A stretch of DNA of 64,000 nucleotides from Sphingomonas sp. Leaf67 (GTDB taxonomy: Bacteria; Pseudomonadota; Alphaproteobacteria; Sphingomonadales; Sphingomonadaceae): positions 124,001 to 188,000 of the forward strand of contig NZ_LMLP01000025.1 in NCBI RefSeq assembly GCF_001421965.1, read 5' to 3'. This document shows positions 18,690 through 26,594 of this stretch, piece by piece. Position numbers and translations under genes: made by a program. A model generated the notes under the pieces. It saw only the letters and a program-made list of their open reading frames with translations. It did not search any database and was not told where the DNA came from. Positions within the stretch are counted from its first letter, which is position 1. The number at the start of each line of letters is the position of its first letter.

Positions 18690-20945
18690 GTGTCCGAAAC
18701 CACCGACCAGTTTTCCGAGCGCGAGGCGCTGCTGTTCCATTCGGAAGGGCGTCCGGGCAAGATCGAGATCATCGCGTCGAAACCGATGGCGACGCAACGC
18801 GACCTCGCACTCGCCTATTCGCCCGGCGTCGCGGTGCCGGTGAAGGCGATCTACGACGATCCCGCCTGCGCGTACGACTATACCGCCAAGGGCAATCTGG
18901 TCGCGGTCATCTCCAACGGCACCGCCATCCTCGGCCTCGGCAATCTCGGCGCGCTGGCGTCGAAGCCGGTGATGGAGGGCAAGGCGGTCCTGTTCAAACG
19001 CTTCGCCGACGTCGATTCGATCGATATCGAATTGAAGACCGAGGATGTCGACCGCTTCATCGACGCGGTCGAGCTGATGGAGCCGAGCTTCGGCGGCATC
19101 AACCTCGAAGACATCAAGTCGCCCGAATGCTTCATCATCGAACAGACGCTGCGCGAGCGCATGAACATCCCGGTGTTTCATGACGACCAGCACGGCACCG
19201 CCATCATCTGCGCCGCCGGCCTCATCAACGCCTGCCTGCTGACCAATCGCAAGCTGTCCGAGGTCAAGGTCGTGGTGAACGGCGCGGGCGCCGCCGCCAT
19301 CGCCTGCACTGAATTGATGAAGGCGATGGGCGTGGCGCACGCCAACGTCATCATGTGCGACCGCACCGGCGTGATCTACCAGGGCCGCGACGACGTGAAC
19401 CAGTGGCAGTCGGCCCACGCCGCCGCCACCGACCGCCGTACCCTGACCGAGGCGCTGCGCGGGGCCGACGTGTTCCTTGGCCTGTCGGCGGCGGGCGCGC
19501 TGAAGCCCGAAATGGTCAAGGACATGGCCCCGTCGCCGATCATCTTCGCGATGGCCAATCCGGAGCCGGAAATCCGTCCCGAACTCGCCAAGGCGGCGCG
19601 CCCCGACGCGATCGTCGCTACCGGCCGGTCGGACTATCCGAACCAGGTCAACAACGTCATCGGCTTCCCTTTCATCTTCCGCGGCGCGCTCGACGTGCGC
19701 GCGACCGGCATCAATGACGAGATGAAGATCGCCGCCGCCAACGCCATCGCCGAACTGGCACGGCAGCGCGTGCCCGAGGAAGTGGCGCTGGCCTATGGCA
19801 CGCAGCACAGCTTCGGTCCCGAATACATCATCCCCGCGCCGTTCGACCCGCGGCTGATGGAACTGGTGCCGTCGGCAGTGGCGAAGGCGGCGATGGATTC
19901 GGGCGTGGCGACGCGGCCGATCCTCGACATGGACGCCTATCGCCAGCAGCTGCGCGCACGGCTCAATCCGACCACCTCGGTCCTGACCATGGCCTATGAG
20001 GGCGCGCGCGCCCATCCGAAGCGCGTGCTGTTCGCCGAGGGCGAAGAAGAAGTGGTGCTGCGCGCCGCGATCGCGTTCAAGGAAGGCGGCTATGGCATCC
20101 CGGTGCTGGTCGGTCGCGAGGACGTGCACGACCGGCTGCGCGCGCTGGGCGTTGCGAACCCCGAGGATTACGAAGTCCATAACAGCCGCACCAGCGAGAT
20201 GGTGCCGCAGATGGTCGACTTCCTCTACGAACGGCTCCAGCGTCGCGGCTTCCTGAAGCGCGATGCCGAACGGATGATCAACCAGGATCGCAACACCTTC
20301 GGCGCGGTACTGCTGCAACTGGGCGTCGCCGATGCGATGATCACCGGTATCACCCGCACCTATGCGCAGACCTTCCGCGACGTCCGCCGCGTGATCGATC
20401 CGGTCGATGGCAAAGTGCCGTTCGGCATCCACCTGCTGGTCGGGCAGAGCCACACCGTGTTCATGGCCGACACCACGATCAACGAACGGCCGAGCGCCGA
20501 GGAACTGGCCGACATCGCCGAACGCACCGCCGCCGTCGCCCGCCGCATGGGCCACGAACCGCGCGTCGCGTTCCTCAGCTATTCGACCTTCGGCAATCCG
20601 TCGGGCCAGTGGATCGACAATGTCCGCGACGGCGTGGCGGCGCTCGACAAGCGGCAGGTCGGCTTCGAATATGAAGGCGAAATGGCCCCCGACGTCGCGC
20701 TGAACCCCAAGCAGATGGCGAACTTCCCCTTCGCCCGTCTGTCGGGTCCGGCCAATGTGCTGGTCATGCCGGGGCTGCAATCGGCCAATATCTCGGCCAA
20801 GCTGCTGCGCGAACTGGGCGGCGACGACGTGATCGGCCCGATGCTGATCGGCATGGAAAAGCCGGTCCAGATCGCGCCGATGACCAGCACCGCGAACGAA
20901 CTGGTGACGCTGGCGGTCCTCGCCGCCGGTGGCATGGTGGGGTGA
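18690..20945 (+). CDS. maeB: NADP-dependent malic enzyme with phosphotransacetylase-like C-terminal domain
   Basis: The enzyme decarboxylates malate to pyruvate with reduction of NADP, feeding NADPH and pyruvate pools. The 751-residue product is the long MaeB type: an N-terminal malic enzyme domain (residues about 1-430, with SPGVAVP, FHDDQHGTA and the nucleotide-binding VVNGAGAAAIA) fused to a phosphate acetyl/butyryl-transferase-like domain (about 430-751, VLFAEGEEEVVLRA and VGQSHTVFMAD) that in this family is regulatory rather than catalytic. Translation probably starts at GTG 18690, 7 nt after CGGGAG; a longer frame exists upstream but has no such site. With isocitrate lyase nearby it fits growth on C2/C4 substrates. 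Confidence 0.95.
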   Translation: MSETTDQFSEREALLFHSEGRPGKIEIIASKPMATQRDLALAYSPGVAVPVKAIYDDPACAYDYTAKGNLVAVISNGTAILGLGNLGALASKPVMEGKAVLFKRFADVDSIDIELKTEDVDRFIDAVELMEPSFGGINLEDIKSPECFIIEQTLRERMNIPVFHDDQHGTAIICAAGLINACLLTNRKLSEVKVVVNGAGAAAIACTELMKAMGVAHANVIMCDRTGVIYQGRDDVNQWQSAHAAATDRRTLTEALRGADVFLGLSAAGALKPEMVKDMAPSPIIFAMANPEPEIRPELAKAARPDAIVATGRSDYPNQVNNVIGFPFIFRGALDVRATGINDEMKIAAANAIAELARQRVPEEVALAYGTQHSFGPEYIIPAPFDPRLMELVPSAVAKAAMDSGVATRPILDMDAYRQQLRARLNPTTSVLTMAYEGARAHPKRVLFAEGEEEVVLRAAIAFKEGGYGIPVLVGREDVHDRLRALGVANPEDYEVHNSRTSEMVPQMVDFLYERLQRRGFLKRDAERMINQDRNTFGAVLLQLGVADAMITGITRTYAQTFRDVRRVIDPVDGKVPFGIHLLVGQSHTVFMADTTINERPSAEELADIAERTAAVARRMGHEPRVAFLSYSTFGNPSGQWIDNVRDGVAALDKRQVGFEYEGEMAPDVALNPKQMANFPFARLSGPANVLVMPGLQSANISAKLLRELGGDDVIGPMLIGMEKPVQIAPMTSTANELVTLAVLAAGGMVG

Positions 20946-20990
20946 TGGGCAGGGGGGCGTCGCGATCATTCGCGGCGCCCCCCGCTTCCG

Positions 20991-21275
20991 TTAGACGCGC
21001 TGGACGAGGCGCTCGATCGTTTCCGGCTCGGCGCCGATCAGTGCCAACAATATTCGGGCCGGGGCATCGGGCTGGCTCCGGCTCTGCTCCCAGTCGCGTA
21101 CCGTTCCGATGGGCAGGCGATAGGCACGGGCGAACTGGTCCTGCGTCTTGCCGGTCCGTTTGCGGATAGCCGCCACGTCCAACGGGGCAGCGACCCGACC
21201 ACGGGCCTGATCGCCTTCGGCATAGGCGATGGCATCGCCAAGTCCCGCCGCGATCTTGTCGAACGCATTCTTCAT
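20991..21275 (-). CDS. higA: HigA-like antitoxin with Xre helix-turn-helix
   Basis: This 94-residue protein ends in a helix-turn-helix of the Xre/Cro class (residues about 33-70: VAAIRKRTGKTQDQFARAY, then IGTVRDWEQSRSQP), as in antitoxins that bind their own promoter. Its ATG overlaps the stop of the upstream toxin gene (ATGA), so the order is toxin first, antitoxin second, the HigBA arrangement. It neutralises the toxin by direct binding if it follows the family. The subfamily name (HigA or NadS-like) is uncertain. Confidence 0.85.
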   Translation of the reverse strand: MKNAFDKIAAGLGDAIAYAEGDQARGRVAAPLDVAAIRKRTGKTQDQFARAYRLPIGTVRDWEQSRSQPDAPARILLALIGAEPETIERLVQRV

Positions 21276-21613
21276 CGCTTGCTCCTGAAACTGTCGGCCA
21301 AGGTTTTCGTCAGTAACGCCAACGCGTTGCGCTCCGCCTTGGTCAGGTTGGTCTTCTCGTTCTTGCCAAAGACGGCGAGCAGGAACGTCGGCATGTCGCC
21401 GCCACCGAAATAGGTAATGACGCGGTAGCCGCCAGACTTGCCGCCGCCCGGTCGCGCCACCCGCAATTTGCGCGCGCCGCCGCATCCCGGCATGATGTCG
21501 CCCGCCTGCGGGTTGGCCGCGATCAGGTTTACCACCGCTTGCTGCTCGTCGCTGCTCATGCCGACATCGCGCGCCGCGGCAAGATAGGCGTTGGTCTCGA
21601 CGACAGTTTGCAC
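21272..21613 (-). CDS. higB: RelE/HigB-type toxin
   Basis: This 113-residue basic protein has the RelE/ParE-superfamily pattern: the helical MSSDEQQAVVNLIAANP, a Gly-rich GDIMPGCGGARKLRVARPG, the strand YRVITYFGGGDMPTFLLAVFGK, and a C-terminal helix after NEKTNLTKAE. Members of this family are ribosome-dependent mRNA interferases. It starts at a GTG (21613) and overlaps the antitoxin gene. The pair sits between maeB and a dehydrogenase gene that transcribe toward and away from it, a typical site for a movable stability module. Confidence 0.86.
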   Translation of the reverse strand: MQTVVETNAYLAAARDVGMSSDEQQAVVNLIAANPQAGDIMPGCGGARKLRVARPGGGKSGGYRVITYFGGGDMPTFLLAVFGKNEKTNLTKAERNALALLTKTLADSFRSKR

Positions 21614-21623
21614 AATGACAAAC

Positions 21624-21638
21624 TACGGATTACCCGTA
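21624..21638 (-). promoter_or_regulatory. Inverted repeat upstream of the toxin-antitoxin pair, likely operator
   Basis: On the minus strand the sequence TACGGGTAATCCGTA (arms TACGG and CCGTA, 5-nt centre) sits 10 nt before the toxin GTG. A possible -35 element TTGACT lies at 21642-21647 and a weak -10-like TAGTTT at 21620-21625, so the repeat lies in the spacer, the usual place for an autoregulatory operator. If these boxes are right, the mRNA would start at or next to the GTG. Confidence 0.4.
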
Positions 21639-21719
21639 CCGAGTCAAGGGGTGCTGGCTCTTTTGACTGATGCCGGCGTTTACTCCAGCCTGACCAACCG
21701 CTGTATCCGGAGATAGACG

Positions 21720-22436
21720 ATGGCGACCGCCCTGATCATCGGCGCAAATGGCGGCATCGGCGAGGCGTTGGTCGCCGCGCTCGTCGCTTCCGACCGCTAC
21801 GACCACGTCATAGCCGCCGCCCGGAGCGAGCCGTCGTCGCTGCCCGACAACGTCGAATATTGCCCGATCGACATCGCCGACCCGGCGTCGATCAAATCCG
21901 CCGCCACCGCCACCGTCATCGACGCGCCGCTGACCCGCGTCATCGTCGCCACCGGCATCCTGCACGACGAAGCCGGTGGCCCCGAACGGTCGCTGCGCGA
22001 CCTCGACGCCGATCGCCTCGCGCATCTGTTCGCGATCAACACGATCGGCCCGGCGCTGGCGCTCAAACATTTCGCGCCGCTACTGGCAAAGGACCAGCCG
22101 TCCACCATCGCCTGTATCTCCGCCCGCGTAGGCAGCATCGCCGACAACCGGCTCGGCGGCTGGTACGGCTATCGCGCATCGAAGGCGGCGCTGAACCAGA
22201 TCGTCCGCACCGCCGCGATCGAGCTGGCACGCAGCCGGCCACAGACGGTGTGCGTCGCGCTCCATCCCGGCACCGTCGATACGGGCCTGAGCAAGCCGTT
22301 CCAGCGTGGCGTCCCGGCGGAAAAGCTGTTCACCCCCGCCTACAGCGCCGAACGCCTGCTCGCCGTCCTCGACACGCTGACCCCGGTGCAGAGCGGCCGC
22401 ATCTTCGCGTGGGACGGGGCGGAAATCGCCCCCTGA
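21720..22436 (+). CDS. Short-chain dehydrogenase/reductase (C-factor-like)
   Basis: This 238-residue Rossmann-fold oxidoreductase has the nucleotide-binding GANGGIG (residues 8-14), catalytic Ser134 and the YRASK motif (Y151, K155). The short form, with HPGTVDTGLSKPFQ near the C-terminus, resembles the CsgA/C-factor-like group of SDR proteins. The substrate cannot be told. GGAG at 21709-21712 lies 7 nt before the ATG. No partner gene is adjacent on this strand. Confidence 0.88.
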   Translation: MATALIIGANGGIGEALVAALVASDRYDHVIAAARSEPSSLPDNVEYCPIDIADPASIKSAATATVIDAPLTRVIVATGILHDEAGGPERSLRDLDADRLAHLFAINTIGPALALKHFAPLLAKDQPSTIACISARVGSIADNRLGGWYGYRASKAALNQIVRTAAIELARSRPQTVCVALHPGTVDTGLSKPFQRGVPAEKLFTPAYSAERLLAVLDTLTPVQSGRIFAWDGAEIAP

Positions 22437-22577
22437 CTTTCCTACACGGATGCTGCCTGTCAGGGTCAGTCCGTTCTTTCGCATCGTCCGCCGCCCCCGC
22501 GATCGCCGTCCGGTATCGGCGATGCGACCCGCTGTGTGCACGTTGCCCGCGAGTGTGACCTTTGTGACCTTTGGCGG
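22437..22577. repeat. Intergenic element with tandem AAAGGTCAC end (copy 1)
   Basis: This 141-bp gap between two convergent dehydrogenase genes has the two conserved ends of a repeated element. CTTTCCTACAC (22437-22447) follows the left gene's stop at once, and CCGTTCTTT follows 30 bp after CCTACAC. The right end, GTGTGACCTTTGTGACC (22553-22569) plus TTTGGCGG, touches the right gene's stop codon. On the minus strand this is AAAGGTCACAAAGGTCAC directly after the stop. The left end also forms a CCCTGAC/GTCAGGG hairpin. Confidence 0.7.
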
Positions 22578-23360
22578 TTATCCGTCGATCGCGCCGCCCA
22601 TCGACGCGTTCACCAACCCGCCATCGACGGTGATCGTCTCCCCCACGACATAATCTCCGCCGCGCGACGCGAGGTAGATCGCCGCCGCCGCCATATCCTC
22701 GTCCACGCCGATCCGTCCGGCCGGGATGCGCTTCGCCACCCCGTCGCCATGGTCGCGCGCCGCCTTGTTCATCTCGCTGGCAAACGCCCCCGGCGCGATT
22801 GAGGTGACGTGGATCGCGTCCGCCACCAGCCGCGCCGCCATCCGCCGGGTCAGGTGAATCAGCGCCGCCTTCGACGCCTGATAGCTGTACGTCTCCCACG
22901 GATTGACCCGCTGTCCGTCGATCGAGGTGATGTTGATGACCTTGGCCGGCCGTGCGCGCGATGCCGCCGCCTTCAGCATCGGGTGCAGCGCCTGTGTCAG
23001 GAAAAAGGGCGATTTGACGTTCAGGTCCATGACCTTGTCCCAACCGGCTTCGGGGAACGTCTCGAACGCCTCGCCCCATGCCGCGCCGGCATTGTTGACC
23101 AGAATGTCGAGCCGTTCGGTCTGCGCCGCCAGCCGATCGGCCAGCGCCCGGCAACCGTCGATCGTCGATACGTCCTGCGGCAGCGCGATCGCGCCGATTT
23201 CCGTTGCCGTCGCGATACAGGCATCGGCCTTGCGCGCCGAAACGAACACCGTGGCCCCCTGTGCGACGAATCCGGCGGCGATCATCCGCCCGATGCCCCG
23301 CGATCCACCGGTGATGAGCGCAACGCGTCCGTCGAGGCGGAACAGGCTGTCGGTGTCCAT
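22578..23360 (-). CDS. Short-chain dehydrogenase/reductase
   Basis: This 260-residue classical SDR has TGGSRGIG (residues 17-24), NNAG (89-92), Ser146 and YQASK (Y160, K164), and a C-terminal GETITVDGGLVNASMGG typical of FabG/RhlG-like members. It probably reduces or oxidises a hydroxyl/keto group with NAD(P)H; the substrate is not evident. A GGAG lies shortly upstream of its ATG. It is transcribed in the same direction as the aceA pair but is separated from it by a palindromic repeat. Confidence 0.9.
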   Translation of the reverse strand: MDTDSLFRLDGRVALITGGSRGIGRMIAAGFVAQGATVFVSARKADACIATATEIGAIALPQDVSTIDGCRALADRLAAQTERLDILVNNAGAAWGEAFETFPEAGWDKVMDLNVKSPFFLTQALHPMLKAAASRARPAKVINITSIDGQRVNPWETYSYQASKAALIHLTRRMAARLVADAIHVTSIAPGAFASEMNKAARDHGDGVAKRIPAGRIGVDEDMAAAAIYLASRGGDYVVGETITVDGGLVNASMGGAIDG

Positions 23361-23455
23361 AAACGCTCCTGCGGCAAACCGGATCTTCGAATCGCCCGGT
23401 TCGCCAGGATGACAGGCGATACCCAGTGTTGCAATTGGGGTGTGCTCCGCAAGCC

Positions 23456-23542
23456 GGTATCCCCGCGCAGGCGGGGATCCAGAGCCACCATCGCAAACCT
23501 TCGGTCTGCCTGCCCCTTGGATCCCCGCCTGCGCGGGATACC
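23456..23542. repeat. 86-87 bp palindromic intergenic element (copy 1)
   Basis: The arms GGTATCCCCGCGCAGGCGGG.. (23456-23480) and its near-exact complement (23519-23542, one base shorter) flank a 38-bp centre that begins CAGAGCC. A second copy with the same length and the same CCAGAGCC after the left arm is at 38474-38559. Such hairpins are common between alphaproteobacterial genes and could act as REP-like elements or transcript ends. Confidence 0.8.
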
Positions 23543-23562
23543 TTAATGCGAAGGGCGCTCCC

Positions 23563-23712
23563 TCAGATCCGGCCGAGCCGGTGGTACAGATGGGCGAACT
23601 TGCTCGATTGCGGCTGGTCGGCGATCGTCTGGATATGCGTCGCCAGCGCTTCCTTCAAAAGCCGGAAATCCTCGGTCGAGAAAACGGCGCGGCTGCGGGT
23701 CGGTTCGGGCAT
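23563..23712 (-). CDS. 49-residue conserved-looking small protein downstream of isocitrate lyase
   Basis: The frame encodes 49 residues, beginning MPEPTRSRAVFSTEDFRL and ending HLYHRLGRI. A strong GAGGAGA lies 6 nt before its ATG, and it starts 23 nt after the aceA stop on the same strand, so it should be co-transcribed with aceA. It is predicted soluble and mostly helical, with no known domain that I recognise. A regulatory or accessory role for isocitrate lyase is only a guess from position. Confidence 0.72.
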   Translation of the reverse strand: MPEPTRSRAVFSTEDFRLLKEALATHIQTIADQPQSSKFAHLYHRLGRI

Positions 23713-23735
23713 CGAGTATCTCCTCTAAGTGTAAA

Positions 23736-25010
23736 TCAGGCGGCCTTGTCGAACTGGGCCGTTTCGGTGGATTCGCCCAGCGCGGTGGTCGAGCTGCTGC
23801 CCCCGGCCAGCGTCGTGGCGACGAGGTCGAAATAGCCGGTGCCCACCTCGCGCTGGTGGCGGGTCGCGGTATAACCATTGGTTTCGGCGGCGAATTCGGC
23901 CTGTTGCAGCTCGCTATAGGCCGCCATCCCCCGGTCGCGATATCCGCGCGCCAGTTCGAACATGCCGTAATTCAGCTGGTGGAACCCGGCCAGCGTTACG
24001 AACTGGAACTTGTAGCCCATCGCCCCGATTTCGCGCTGGAAGCGGGCGATATCGTCCTTGTCGAGATTCTTCTCCCAATTGAACGACGGCGAACAATTAT
24101 AGGCGAGCAGCTTGTTCGGGAATTTCGCCTTGATCGCCTCGGCAAACCGCCGCGCATCGTCGAGGTTCGGCTTGCTCGTCTCCCACCACAACAGGTCGGC
24201 ATGCTCGGCAAAGGCGAGGCCGCGGGCGATACAGTGATCGACGCCGGTGCCGTCCTTCAACCGGAAGAACCCCTCGGGCGTCCGCTCGCCGGTCAGGAAC
24301 GGGTGATCGCGCACATCGATGTCCGAGGTGATAAGCCGCGCACTCTCGGCATCGGTCCGCGCGCAGATGATGGTCGGCACCCCCGCCACATCCGCTGCCA
24401 GCCGCGCCGCGTCCAGATTGCGGATATGCGCCTGCGTCGGGATGAGGACCTTGCCGCCCAGATGCCCGCACTTCTTTTCCGACGCCAGCTGGTCCTCGTA
24501 GTGCACGCCCGCCACGCCGGCAGCGATATAGGCCTTCATGATCTCGAAGCAGTTGAGCGGCCCGCCGAACCCGGCCTCGGCATCGGCGACGATCGGCGCG
24601 TACCAGTCGCGGATCGCACCGCCCTCCATATGCTCGATCTGGTCGGCGCGCCCCAGCGTCGCATTGATCCGCCTGGCCAGTTCCGGCCCGGCGTTCGACG
24701 GATAGAGCGACTGGTCGGGATACATCTGCCCGGCGGTATTGGCATCGGCCGCGACCTGCCAGCCCGACAGATAGATCGCCTTCAGCCCCGCGCGCACCAT
24801 CTGCATCGCCTGATTGCCCGACAGTGCCCCGAGCGCATGGACATAATCCTCGCTGTGCAGCAGCTCCCACAACCGGTTCGCGCCACGCCGCGCCAGCGTA
24901 TGTTCGACCGCGACCGATCCGCGCAACTTCGCCACGTCGGCGGCGGTGTAGGGGCGGGTGATGCCGTCGAAACGGCCGGGCGGGGCGGGGACCAGATCGG
25001 CGATATCCAT
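23736..25010 (-). CDS. aceA: Isocitrate lyase
   Basis: Isocitrate lyase splits isocitrate into glyoxylate and succinate, the first step of the glyoxylate shunt for growth on acetate or fatty acids. The 424-residue product has the catalytic KKCGH (residues 179-183, Cys181), the Mg-binding VADAEAGFGG and YNCSPSFNW. Two in-frame ATGs lie 6 nt apart; the second (25010) is favoured because AAAGGA sits 7 nt before it and would overlap the first. A RamB/ScfR-like regulator is divergent from it. Malate synthase is not in the window. Confidence 0.97.
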   Translation of the reverse strand: MDIADLVPAPPGRFDGITRPYTAADVAKLRGSVAVEHTLARRGANRLWELLHSEDYVHALGALSGNQAMQMVRAGLKAIYLSGWQVAADANTAGQMYPDQSLYPSNAGPELARRINATLGRADQIEHMEGGAIRDWYAPIVADAEAGFGGPLNCFEIMKAYIAAGVAGVHYEDQLASEKKCGHLGGKVLIPTQAHIRNLDAARLAADVAGVPTIICARTDAESARLITSDIDVRDHPFLTGERTPEGFFRLKDGTGVDHCIARGLAFAEHADLLWWETSKPNLDDARRFAEAIKAKFPNKLLAYNCSPSFNWEKNLDKDDIARFQREIGAMGYKFQFVTLAGFHQLNYGMFELARGYRDRGMAAYSELQQAEFAAETNGYTATRHQREVGTGYFDLVATTLAGGSSSTTALGESTETAQFDKAA

Positions 25011-25017
25011 TGTCATG

Positions 25018-25023
25018 TCCTTT
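25018..25023 (-). promoter_or_regulatory. Ribosome binding site deciding the aceA start
   Basis: AAAGGA on the minus strand lies 7 nt before ATG 25010 but only 1 nt before ATG 25016. The downstream ATG is therefore the likely start. Confidence 0.65.
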
Positions 25024-25085
25024 ACAGCATGGGTTTCGTTGACACCGATATGCCGCCGGCGACGCACTCCTGTCAGCCGCTACGT

Positions 25086-25152
25086 GCGAACATTACAGTT
25101 GCAATGTCGCGCTCGCCGATGTTCTGGTTGTGCTATTGTCAATTCGTGACAA
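25086..25152. promoter_or_regulatory. Paired inverted repeats between aceA and its divergent regulator
   Basis: The 151-bp divergent region holds two dyads. GCGAACATT and AATGTCGC (25086-25110) are near-complementary arms with one bulged base. TTGTCA-ATTCG-TGACAA (25136-25152) is perfect and ends 9 nt before the regulator's ATG. The second is well placed to block the regulator's own translation or transcription; the first is placed for aceA. No experimental site is known to me with this sequence. Confidence 0.5.
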
Positions 25153-25161
25153 GGGTGGGCC

Positions 25162-26538
25162 ATGGAATCCAAGCTGTTCGCCGGCCACGCCGTCCGCCGC
25201 CTGCGTCGCGGGCAGGCGCTCACGCAAGCCGCGATGGCTGAACTGCTCGGCGTCTCGCCCAGTTATCTGAACCTGATCGAACGCAACCAGCGCCCGCTGA
25301 CCGCGACACTGCTGGTGGCGCTGGCGGAGCGTTTCGGCTTCGACGCCCGCACGCTGGCGGCGAGCGAACCGGCGGGCGGGGCTGACGCGCTGCGACGGCG
25401 GCTGGCCGACCCGATGTTCGCCGACCTCACGCTCGATCGCGGCGATATCGCCGAATGGCTGGCCAGCGCGCCGGGCGGTGCCGAAGCCTTTGCCCGTGCC
25501 TTCGACCGTCTCGGCAGCGGGGCAGGGGAGACGATAACGGCCGATCCCGCTGTCGAAGCCCGCGCCGCGATCGAACGCTGGCGCAACCATTTCCCCGACC
25601 TCGATGCGCAGGCCGAGTCGCTCGCCGACGAGCTGCGCCAGAGCGGCGGCGACGCAGCGGCGGCGATGGCCGATCGTCTGCGCGTCCGCCACCACCTGTC
25701 AGTCCGGCTGTTGCCGGTCGAGGCGATGCCCGACCGCCTCCACCGCACCGATCTCCACGCCCGCCAGCTGCAACTGTCCGAACGCCTCGACCCCGCCTCG
25801 CGCAGCTTCGCGCTCGCCCGCGCGCTGGGCCATGCCGAGGGGCGCGCCGAAGTCGACGCGGTCGTGCGCGGCGCGGCCCTGACCGATCGCACCGCCGAAC
25901 TGTGGCTGCGCCGCCACCTGCACGACTATTTCGCCGCCGCCGTGATGATGCCCTATGCCCGGTTCCTGCGCGCGTGCGAGGCGACCGGCTATGACATCGC
26001 GCTGCTCGGTCGCCGCTTCGGCGCGGGGTTCGAACATGTCGCCCACCGCCTGACCACGCTCCACCGCGTCGGCGCACGGGGCCTGTCCTTCTGCCTGCTG
26101 CGCATCGACCGCGCCGGCCAGATTTCGAAACGCTTCGCCGGGGCCAGCCAGTCGCCGCTGGTCGAGGGCGCGCCATGCCCGCTGCTCGGCGCCTTCGACG
26201 CCTTCGCTCGCAGCGGCGAGGCGATCGTGCAACTGGTCGAACCCGAAGCCGGCGGCCGCTGGCTCACCATCGCCCGCACCGTCACGCCCCCCGGCGCGCT
26301 CGCCGGCGAAGTCCGTGCGCGCTTCGTCGTCATGCTCGGGCTGGCGGCGGAGCAAGCCGGCGGCCTCGCCGCCGCGCGCGGCCTCGACCTGACCGCGCGC
26401 GGCGTGGCGGTGGGAGCAGGGTGCCGCGCCTGCACCCGCGGCGACTGCCCGCAACGCTCGGCCCCGCCCGCCGGCCGCGCCATGCGGCTCGACGATCGCG
26501 ACGGCGGCCTGACCCCCTTCGCCTTTGCCGGGGATTAG
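25162..26538 (+). CDS. RamB/ScfR-like acyl-CoA-responsive transcriptional regulator
   Basis: The 458-residue protein has an N-terminal Xre-type helix-turn-helix (residues about 8-62, RRGQALTQAAMAELLGVSPS then YLNLIERNQRP), a central region resembling the inactive peptidase-like domain of this family, and a C-terminal domain with GAGCRACTRGDCPQRSAPP (three cysteines). This is the architecture of the short-chain fatty acyl regulators that include RamB of actinobacteria, which controls glyoxylate-shunt genes. Its divergence from aceA makes control of acetate use the likely job. The exact ligand is unknown. Confidence 0.87.
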   Translation: MESKLFAGHAVRRLRRGQALTQAAMAELLGVSPSYLNLIERNQRPLTATLLVALAERFGFDARTLAASEPAGGADALRRRLADPMFADLTLDRGDIAEWLASAPGGAEAFARAFDRLGSGAGETITADPAVEARAAIERWRNHFPDLDAQAESLADELRQSGGDAAAAMADRLRVRHHLSVRLLPVEAMPDRLHRTDLHARQLQLSERLDPASRSFALARALGHAEGRAEVDAVVRGAALTDRTAELWLRRHLHDYFAAAVMMPYARFLRACEATGYDIALLGRRFGAGFEHVAHRLTTLHRVGARGLSFCLLRIDRAGQISKRFAGASQSPLVEGAPCPLLGAFDAFARSGEAIVQLVEPEAGGRWLTIARTVTPPGALAGEVRARFVVMLGLAAEQAGGLAAARGLDLTARGVAVGAGCRACTRGDCPQRSAPPAGRAMRLDDRDGGLTPFAFAGD

Positions 26539-26594
26539 CGGTAGGATACCCCGCGATTACATCTCCGTTAACCAGGTTCGGGCATAGATCGGCC

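Noticed and set aside
18609..20969. A long antisense frame opposite maeB
   Set aside because: Shadow of a GC-rich gene; the sense product is a clear malic enzyme over the full length.
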